64,000 bases of DNA. Source: Clostridium manihotivorum (GTDB lineage Bacteria > Bacillota > Clostridia > Clostridiales > Clostridiaceae). The stretch covers positions 3,737,776 to 3,801,775 of the forward strand of contig NZ_CP025746.1 in the NCBI RefSeq assembly GCF_004015185.1. Reading direction: 5' to 3'. The notes under the pieces are model-generated. The model saw only the letters and a program-made list of their open reading frames with translations. It was not told where the DNA came from and made no database searches. Of the stretch, positions 57,798-64,000 are shown piece after piece. Position numbers and translations under genes: made by a program. Positions within the stretch are counted from its first letter, which is position 1; every line of letters begins with the position of its first letter.

Positions 57798-57839
57798 AAA
57801 CTTCTGCTTTAGGAGAATCCTAAGCAGAATTCACCTCCT
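57798..57839 (-). promoter_or_regulatory. hairpin between Shine-Dalgarno and start codon of khpA
   Basis: AGGAGGTG (57832-57839) is followed by TTCTGCTTAGGA-TTC-TCCTAAAGCAGAA (57802-57829), a 12-bp stem with one bulge and a three-base loop, then GTTT and the ATG. With the hairpin folded, the ribosome site would be about six bases from the start codon; unfolded it is about 34. Confidence 0.75.
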
Positions 57840-57846
57840 AAAAGTT

Positions 57847-58095
57847 TTACTTGTTTATTCCAGCTTTAACAAAAAGCTTTTTAACTATATCAGTAGGTTG
57901 AGCACCGTTGTTTAACCACTTTGCAGCCTTTTCAGCATCTATCTTAACTTCTGCTTCAGGTTGAGTGATTGGATTGTAATATCCTATTTCTTCGATGAAT
58001 CTTCCGTCTCTTGGACTTCTTGAATCAGCTACTATTACTCTGTAGAAAGGAGCTTTTTTAGATCCCATTCTTCTTAGTCTTATCTTTACTGCCAT
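57847..58095 (-). CDS. rpsP: 30S ribosomal protein S16
   Basis: An 82-residue ribosomal protein. [20 protein letters not shown] and the [13 protein letters not shown] block are standard S16 features, and the size is normal. AAAGGAGGTGAAATTA sets the ATG at 58095; the upstream ATG would overlap the ribosome site. It follows ffh by 33 bases. Confidence 0.97.
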   Translation of the reverse strand: MAVKIRLRRMGSKKAPFYRVIVADSRSPRDGRFIEEIGYYNPITQPEAEVKIDAEKAAKWLNNGAQPTDIVKKLFVKAGINK

Positions 58096-58128
58096 TAATT
58101 TCACCTCCTTTAAAGGATAATATATATT

Positions 58129-59487
58129 CTAGCTAAAGAAAGGCATTTTACCAAACAGTCCTTTTTTAGCACCTTTTTGCATTGATTTAAATTGCTTCAT
58201 TTGCTTTTTCATCATTTCAAAACTTTTTAAAAGCTTATTTATTTCTTGAATAGTAGAACCAGAACCAACGGCTATTCTCTTCTTTCTTGAAGAAGATCCC
58301 GACACTAAATTAGGATTTTTTCTTTCCTTAGCTGTCATCGATTGAATCATAGCTTTAGTTTTAGCCAACTGCTTTTCAGTATCCCCAAGATCTAAACCTT
58401 CTAACATTTTACTATTAACCCCTGGAACCATTTCTAGCATTTTAGTCATAGGCCCTAGCTTTTTCATCTGATCCATAGCAGTTAAGAAATCGTTAAAATT
58501 AAACTCTTGATTCATCATTCTTTCACTGAGCTCTTTTGCTTCCTTTTCATCTATAGCAGCTTGAGCTTTTTCTATAAGTGATAACACATCACCCATACCT
58601 AGGATTCTTGAAGCCATTCTATCAGGGTGGAATACTTCTATATCATTCATCTTTTCTCCAACACCTGCAAACTTTATTGGTTTTTCAGTAATGCTTCTTA
58701 TTGAAAGAGCAGCACCACCTCTTGTATCACCATCAAGCTTTGTAAGTATTGTTCCTGTGACATCTAGTGAAGCATTAAAAGTTTCAGCAACATTTACTGC
58801 GTCTTGTCCTGTCATAGAGTCTACAACAAGTAAAATCTCATTAGGATTTACTGCTGTTTTTATATCTTTAAGTTCCTGCATAAGTTCTTCATCTATATGT
58901 AGTCTACCTGCAGTATCTATAATAACTAAATTGTAACCATGTTCCTTGGCATGAGCTATACCAGCTTTTGCAATATCCACTGCTGGAACTTTATCTCCCA
59001 TGGAGAAAACAGGTATATCAATTTGCTTACCAACAACTTCAAGTTGTTTTATTGCAGCTGGTCTATAAATATCACAGGCTATCAATAATGGTTTTTTATT
59101 CTTCTTTCTCATATGAAGAGCTAGTTTTCCACACATTGTGGTTTTACCAGCACCTTGGAGTCCAGCCATCATGAAAACTGTAGGACCATTGTCTGCATAA
59201 TTTAATTTACTTTCAGTGGTTCCCATTAAATTAGTAAGCTCATCATTAACGATCTTTATAACTTGTTGTCCTGGTGTAAGGCTTTCTAAAACTTCAGATC
59301 CTACGCATTTTTCACTGACAGTTGCTACGAACTTCTTAACAACCTTAAAGTTTACATCAGCTTCTAGTAATGCGAGCTTTACCTCTCTCATGGCTTCTTT
59401 TATATCTTTTTCAGTTAGTTTACCTTTTCCTCTAAGCTTTTTAAGCGTATCTTGCAGTTTAGACGCTAAACCTTCAAAAGCTGCCAT
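58129..59487 (-). CDS. ffh: signal recognition particle protein Ffh
   Basis: A 452-residue SRP GTPase that carries nascent membrane and secreted proteins to FtsY. The NG domain has GLQGAGKTTMCGKLA near 108-122 and DTAGRLHIDEELM near 191-203, and TKLDGDTRGGAALS near 248; the methionine-rich M domain (QMKKLGPMTKMLEMVPG onward) binds 4.5S RNA and signal sequences. GTAGGAGGGGTAAC precedes the ATG. It follows ylxM. Confidence 0.97.
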   Translation of the reverse strand: MAAFEGLASKLQDTLKKLRGKGKLTEKDIKEAMREVKLALLEADVNFKVVKKFVATVSEKCVGSEVLESLTPGQQVIKIVNDELTNLMGTTESKLNYADNGPTVFMMAGLQGAGKTTMCGKLALHMRKKNKKPLLIACDIYRPAAIKQLEVVGKQIDIPVFSMGDKVPAVDIAKAGIAHAKEHGYNLVIIDTAGRLHIDEELMQELKDIKTAVNPNEILLVVDSMTGQDAVNVAETFNASLDVTGTILTKLDGDTRGGAALSIRSITEKPIKFAGVGEKMNDIEVFHPDRMASRILGMGDVLSLIEKAQAAIDEKEAKELSERMMNQEFNFNDFLTAMDQMKKLGPMTKMLEMVPGVNSKMLEGLDLGDTEKQLAKTKAMIQSMTAKERKNPNLVSGSSSRKKRIAVGSGSTIQEINKLLKSFEMMKKQMKQFKSMQKGAKKGLFGKMPFFS

Positions 59488-59497
59488 GTTACCCCTC

Positions 59498-59836
59498 CTA
59501 CGAATTAATAATTTCTTCTAGCATTTCATCTATATCATCTACTAATTCTTTTGACAACATATATTCGTTAGTAAGTTTTTCAACAATTTCATTCTTCTTT
59601 GTTTTTCTTATATTGCTTTTTTCCAAAAGCTTTAATTTTTCTTCATAACTTATAAGCGTTTTATCGCATCTTTTTATCAAGTCATGAATAGCTTGACGAC
59701 TTGTATTGTTAATCTCAGCAATCTCTGCTAATGAAAAATCATCGTTATAATACATATTCATTATATCCTGTTGTTTCTCAGTTAATAATTCCATGTAATA
59801 ATCTAAAAGCAAAGAAATTTCAAATCTATCATTCAT
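59498..59836 (-). CDS. ylxM: YlxM family helix-turn-helix protein
   Basis: A 112-residue UPF0122 protein. The sigma-like helix-turn-helix is LAEIAEINNTSRQAIHDLIK near 37-56; LLTEKQQDIMNMYYNDDFS precedes it. YlxM modulates SRP activity in some Gram-positives. AAGGTGATTAT precedes the ATG. It sits between ftsY and ffh, the gene order that links it to the SRP pathway. Confidence 0.93.
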   Translation of the reverse strand: MNDRFEISLLLDYYMELLTEKQQDIMNMYYNDDFSLAEIAEINNTSRQAIHDLIKRCDKTLISYEEKLKLLEKSNIRKTKKNEIVEKLTNEYMLSKELVDDIDEMLEEIINS

Positions 59837-59917
59837 ATAATCACCTTACTCACAAAGAATATATTATCAGAAGAAAATAGTACTGTCAAGTATTTTTACT
59901 TAACAGTATTTTATTTT

Positions 59918-60829
59918 TTAAAATAACGCATCTGCAAAGCCTTGAGGATCAAATTCTTGAAGATCCTCTACGCCTTCACCTACCCCAATATACTTTACAG
60001 GAATGTTAAGTGAATTTTTTATAGAAATAACAACCCCACCCTTAGCAGTACCATCTAATTTAGTTAATACTATACCATCTATAGGGCAAGCCTCCATAAA
60101 TTGTTTTGCTTGAATTACTGCATTTTGTCCAGTAGTGGCATCTAAAACAAGCAGTGTTTCCTTTGATGCTTCTGCAAACTCTCTATCTATTATTCTATTA
60201 ATTTTAGAAAGTTCATTCATTAGATTTTTCTTATTATGAAGTCTTCCTGCTGTATCACAAATAAGAATATCCATATTTCTTGACTTCGCAGCTTGGATTC
60301 CATCATATACTACTGCAGCAGGATCTGAACCTTCCTGATGTCTAACAATATCAACGCCTGCTCTTTCACTCCATATTTCAAGTTGATCAGCTGCTGCTGC
60401 TCTAAAGGTATCAGCAGCAGCTAAAATAACCTTTTTTCCTTCATTATTATATTTTGATGCAAGCTTACCTATAGAAGTTGTCTTTCCAACACCATTTACC
60501 CCAATAACAAGCATTACTTTTTGCTTATTATCAAGATTCTCTTCTTTTTCTCCTTCTTTTAGCATATCACCAATAACACTTTTTAAGCATGGCTTAACTT
60601 CTGTAGGATCTTTAATTTTTTCTGCTTTTATCCTAGCTTTAAGTCTATCAATTATTTCTACAGTAGTATCCATACCAATATCTGAGGTTATCAGTATTTC
60701 CTCCAATTCATCATAAAGATCTTCATCAATTGTTACCGCCAAGTTTAATACTTCTGTAATCCTATCAGTAAGTACATCTCTTGTCTTACTAAGTCCTGAT
60801 TTTAATTTGTCAAATAATCCTCCAAACAT
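59918..60829 (-). CDS. ftsY: signal recognition particle receptor FtsY
   Basis: A 303-residue SRP receptor GTPase. It has almost no acidic A domain, as usual for Firmicutes; FGGLFDKLKSGLSKTRDVLT forms the N-terminal amphipathic helix. The G domain has VIGVNGVGKTTSIGKLA near 108-124, DTAGRLHNKKNLM near 190-202 and TKLDGTAKGGVVIS near 254. TTAGGAGGCATTTTT precedes the ATG, 11 bases after smc. Confidence 0.97.
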   Translation of the reverse strand: MFGGLFDKLKSGLSKTRDVLTDRITEVLNLAVTIDEDLYDELEEILITSDIGMDTTVEIIDRLKARIKAEKIKDPTEVKPCLKSVIGDMLKEGEKEENLDNKQKVMLVIGVNGVGKTTSIGKLASKYNNEGKKVILAAADTFRAAAADQLEIWSERAGVDIVRHQEGSDPAAVVYDGIQAAKSRNMDILICDTAGRLHNKKNLMNELSKINRIIDREFAEASKETLLVLDATTGQNAVIQAKQFMEACPIDGIVLTKLDGTAKGGVVISIKNSLNIPVKYIGVGEGVEDLQEFDPQGFADALF

Positions 60830-60840
60830 AAAAATGCCTC

Positions 60841-63800
60841 CTAATTTGTTAAATCTACTGATACCACTTTTGATACTCCTCTTTCTTCCATAGTAACACC
60901 GTACATTATATCACTAGCTTCCATAGTTCCTTTTCTATGAGTTATAACGATAAACTGAATGTTAGAAGAAAACTTTTGTAAAAACTCTGCATATCTATAT
61001 ACATTCGCATCATCAAGCGCCGCCTCAATTTCATCTAAGATACAGAATGGCGTAGGTTTCATTTTAAGTATTGCGAATAGCAATGCGATAGCTGAAAGCA
61101 CCTTTTCTCCACCTGACATCAAATTAATATTTTGAAGTTTTTTACCTGGTGGTTGAACATTTATATCAATATTAGCAGTAAGTTCATCACCATCTGATAA
61201 AATTAGCTCAGCACTTCCACCTTTAAAAAGCTCTATAAAGGTCTTATTGAAGTTTTCATTAAGGATAACAAAGTTTTCCTTAAAGACTTCCTTCATTTTT
61301 TCTGTCATCTCATCAATTACAGAAATAAGCTCAACTTTTCCTTTTTCCAGGTCTTCTCTTTCTGTGGACATAAATCGATACTTCTCCGACAATTCTTTGT
61401 ACTCTTCAATAGCACTTACATTAACAGTACCCAATCTATTTATTGCTGACTTTAATTTAGATACTTCACTACTAAATAAAGCTTCGTCAAATTCCTTATC
61501 AGCCAAATCTACCGCCTCAGCAAAGGTGAGATTCATTTCGTCGTTAAGTTTTAATAATAAATTTTCTTTTTCAACCTCTTGCTTAGCTTTTACAAGTTCT
61601 GATTTATGTATTTCTTCTTCCTTTTTATTTATATCAATAGTAAGATTTTCTACGTTTCCTTCGTATAACTTTATATTATCTTTAATCTTAATCTTTTCTA
61701 CATTATATTCCTTAAATTTATTTTCTAATTCTTCAATACTCTTACTATAGATAACAATATTATTCCTATTTTCTTCAATATTCAATATAGATTTGTCTTT
61801 TATAACTATATTATTCTTATTTAATTCTTCTAAAGAAGTTATTTTATTTCTTACCTCTTTAACTTCACCAACTAATCTGTCTGCTTCTCTTCTTACATTT
61901 GATATAGACTCATCTATCTTAGCTTTTATAATCTTTTTACCTGTTAATAGTTCCTTCTGCTCATTTGTCTTTAAAGTTAATTCATCAGCTTCCTTAGAAA
62001 TAAGCTCAAATTGTTCCCTATAGGATATTAATTTTTCATCCAAAGATGCACTTTTTGAATTACTATTTTCTAATTCCTTCTTGTAATTATTTAATCTTGT
62101 TTCGATATTTAGTCTTTCACTTTGAGCAATTTTTATATTATTTCTAAGCTTTAAGGTATCCTTTTCTATATTATCGATTTCGCTATCTAACTTCGCTATT
62201 TCAATACTTTTAAAATGACTTTCATCTTTAAGATTTAGATTACCTTCATCCAATTTCTTTATCTCTTCTCTTCCCTGAGATATAAGCGATAAAAGTTCTT
62301 CTATTGAAGCTTCAACCTTTAAAAGTTCATTTGTAATATCTTCAATTTCTCTTTTTCTGCTTATTATGCTTGTATGTTTATGATACACGCTTCCACCAGT
62401 CAAAGATCCACCTGGATTAATAATTTCGCCTTGTAAAGTTACAATTTTATGAGAGTATCCACTTATTTTAGAAATACTAAGGGCACTATTCATATCCTTA
62501 CATATAATAGTTCTACCTAATACATAATTAATTGCTTTCTCATACTTCTTATCATAAGAAAGTAAGTCTGAAGCAATTCCTATGTAACCTTCTGCTTCAG
62601 TAATTCTTCTATCAAGCTGAAGCTTAGTACCTCTTATTATGGTTAAAGGCAAAAAGGTAGCTCTTCCAAGTTTCTTTTCTTTCAAATACTCAATAAGTCT
62701 CTTTGCACTGTTTTCATCTTCAGTAACAACATTAGATATCGAACTACCCAAAGCTATTTCAATTGCAGTTTCGTATAACTTATCAACAGAAATAATTTCA
62801 CCAATTACTGAGCAACTAGAAAAGTTGTTTCCTAAGTACCCCTTATCGATATGTTCCATCAATATCTTAACTGATTTATTGTATCCCTCATACTGCTTTT
62901 CTAAATTAGATAGTATGGTCTTATTAGCTTCAAGTTTGCTTTTTTCAGCATTTAAAGCTTTAAGTCTCCCATCATTTTTAGTATTCTTACTTAAAAGTAT
63001 ACCTATAGCTTTATTATTTTCCTTAACTGTATATTCTAATCTTTCAATCTCTTCCTTAAGAGCTAGCACCTTTTCTTCAAGCATAAGCTTAGTAGATACA
63101 TTTATCTTAAGAGAACTTTCCAGATTGGAACTGTTGTTATGTAAATTATCTATTGATTCTTCTAATGCTTTTATTTGGCTAGCAAGCATTGTTCTACTAT
63201 TTTTAAGTTCTGAAGCTGCTTGAATATTTTCAAACTCCTCATCTCTTAATAGTTTTATCTTATCTTCCTTTGATCTTAGCATATTAGAAAGTTCTGAAAG
63301 TTCTTTTTCTAAAGCTTTTGTTTCCTCATCTATAGTTTTCTGCTCATTTAGCTTCTCATTTAAATAGGCTACATGTTCTTCTTTTTCTTTTTCAATTGAA
63401 AGTACCTTTTCAGATAAGCTATTTATCTCTTTAGCATTGTTATCTATATTTAACTCAATATTTTTAACTCTTTCCTCTAAAATATCTATCTGCTTTTGAA
63501 GTTCGCCAGAAGCTTCCTTATTTTTATAATACAATTCTCTATCTTCGCTAGACAAACTTTCTAGCTTTTCTAATTGATTATTTAAACTAGCTGTCTTATT
63601 TTTAACTTCACCCAATTCAAGTTTAAGCTTTTCATTTTCACTTATTAGATTATCTATCTTATTTCCTTGAAGGTTTATTGTTTCATCAAACTTTTCTATA
63701 TGCCTTACGACAAGCGAAATTTCTTTTCCTTTTAAGTCATTGGAAAGTTCAATAAATTTTGCAGCCTTCTCACTTTCTATCCTCAAGGGCTCTATTCTTT

Positions 63801-64000
63801 CCTCATAAGTAGATAGAATATCGTTAATTCTTATTAAGTTTTGTTCAGTATTTTCTAGCTTTTTCTCAGCTTCATGTTTTCTAGATTTGAATTTGACTAT
63901 ACCAGCAGCCTCTTCCAACAGAGCTCTTCTCTCTTCAGGACGACCACTAAGTATAGCTTCAATTTTACCTTGTCCAATAAGTGAGTATCCTTCTTTACCT
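60841..64000 (-). CDS. smc: chromosome segregation protein SMC (5' end outside window)
   Basis: About 1,053 residues are present and the frame stays open to the right edge, so roughly the first 130 residues, with Walker A, lie outside. The visible part starts near KEGYSLIGQGKIEAILSG. Two long coiled coils flank the hinge (ISNVVTEDENSAKRLIEYLK, GEIINPGGSLTGGS). The C-terminal ATPase half has the signature LMSGGEKVLSAIALLFAI and Walker B PFCILDEIEAALDD. SMC compacts and separates chromosomes with ScpA/B. It leads into ftsY, the usual order. Confidence 0.97.
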   Translation of the reverse strand, partial: GKEGYSLIGQGKIEAILSGRPEERRALLEEAAGIVKFKSRKHEAEKKLENTEQNLIRINDILSTYEERIEPLRIESEKAAKFIELSNDLKGKEISLVVRHIEKFDETINLQGNKIDNLISENEKLKLELGEVKNKTASLNNQLEKLESLSSEDRELYYKNKEASGELQKQIDILEERVKNIELNIDNNAKEINSLSEKVLSIEKEKEEHVAYLNEKLNEQKTIDEETKALEKELSELSNMLRSKEDKIKLLRDEEFENIQAASELKNSRTMLASQIKALEESIDNLHNNSSNLESSLKINVSTKLMLEEKVLALKEEIERLEYTVKENNKAIGILLSKNTKNDGRLKALNAEKSKLEANKTILSNLEKQYEGYNKSVKILMEHIDKGYLGNNFSSCSVIGEIISVDKLYETAIEIALGSSISNVVTEDENSAKRLIEYLKEKKLGRATFLPLTIIRGTKLQLDRRITEAEGYIGIASDLLSYDKKYEKAINYVLGRTIICKDMNSALSISKISGYSHKIVTLQGEIINPGGSLTGGSVYHKHTSIISRKREIEDITNELLKVEASIEELLSLISQGREEIKKLDEGNLNLKDESHFKSIEIAKLDSEIDNIEKDTLKLRNNIKIAQSERLNIETRLNNYKKELENSNSKSASLDEKLISYREQFELISKEADELTLKTNEQKELLTGKKIIKAKIDESISNVRREADRLVGEVKEVRNKITSLEELNKNNIVIKDKSILNIEENRNNIVIYSKSIEELENKFKEYNVEKIKIKDNIKLYEGNVENLTIDINKKEEEIHKSELVKAKQEVEKENLLLKLNDEMNLTFAEAVDLADKEFDEALFSSEVSKLKSAINRLGTVNVSAIEEYKELSEKYRFMSTEREDLEKGKVELISVIDEMTEKMKEVFKENFVILNENFNKTFIELFKGGSAELILSDGDELTANIDINVQPPGKKLQNINLMSGGEKVLSAIALLFAILKMKPTPFCILDEIEAALDDANVYRYAEFLQKFSSNIQFIVITHRKGTMEASDIMYGVTMEERGVSKVVSVDLTN

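Noticed and set aside
61247..61750. 167-codon plus-strand open frame inside smc
   Set aside because: It is antisense to a well-conserved coiled-coil region; the low-complexity Ser/Phe/Leu product is typical of a shadow frame.

Overview
This window looks like the core 'translation, RNA and envelope' region of a low-GC, spore-forming Firmicute, most probably Clostridium sensu stricto or a close relative. The grounds are strong AT richness, purine-rich AGGAGG ribosome sites, CodY, SpoVS, a B. subtilis-type LexA box and the clostridial order smc-ftsY-ylxM-ffh-rpsP-khpA-rimM-trmD-rplS-rbgA-rnhB. No tRNA, rRNA or CRISPR array was seen. Species was not determined.

Nearly all genes are on the minus strand, so transcription runs from high to low coordinates. 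The right part (about 48-64 kb) runs smc (cut by the window edge), ftsY, ylxM, ffh, rpsP, khpA, rimM, trmD, rplS, rbgA, rnhB, then a lone plus-strand yraN, then comM, dprA and topA. codY follows, then a decayed IS630-family insertion sequence (45.7-46.7 kb). The middle (36-45 kb) is rpsB-tsf-pyrH-frr-uppS-cdsA, an AI-2E-type membrane protein, and dxr-rseP-ispG. From 28 to 36 kb come rimP-nusA-ylxR-ylxQ-infB-rbfA-nrnA-truB-ribF and rpsO. From 13 to 28 kb come pnp, an M16 peptidase, ymxH, dapG, tepA, ftsK, rimO, pgsA, recA, rny and spoVS. The genes thus group into ribosome and translation-factor assembly, RNA turnover (rny, pnp, nrnA), isoprenoid and phospholipid supply, DNA processing and repair (recA, dprA, comM, topA, ftsK, smc) and sporulation.

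The left 13 kb is accessory: a PadR-controlled membrane operon, an EAL and a GGDEF protein (c-di-GMP turnover), a GH31 alpha-glucosidase with a divergent AraC regulator, a bacterial Stay-green homologue, a MazG-like pyrophosphohydrolase, a GNAT acetyltransferase, a TIM-barrel isomerase-like protein and two methyltransferases. One methyltransferase is interrupted by an in-frame UGA exactly where its SAM loop expects cysteine.

The most interesting signals are: (1) a hairpin between the Shine-Dalgarno and start codon of khpA that would restore normal spacing when folded; (2) the in-frame UGA methyltransferase; (3) the Stay-green homologue; (4) a candidate small RNA between rplS and rbgA belonging to a repeated hairpin family; (5) paired-repeat leaders before pnp and codY; (6) matches to sigma-H and LexA consensus sites before spoVS and recA. 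No clear new defence or multi-gene system is visible.
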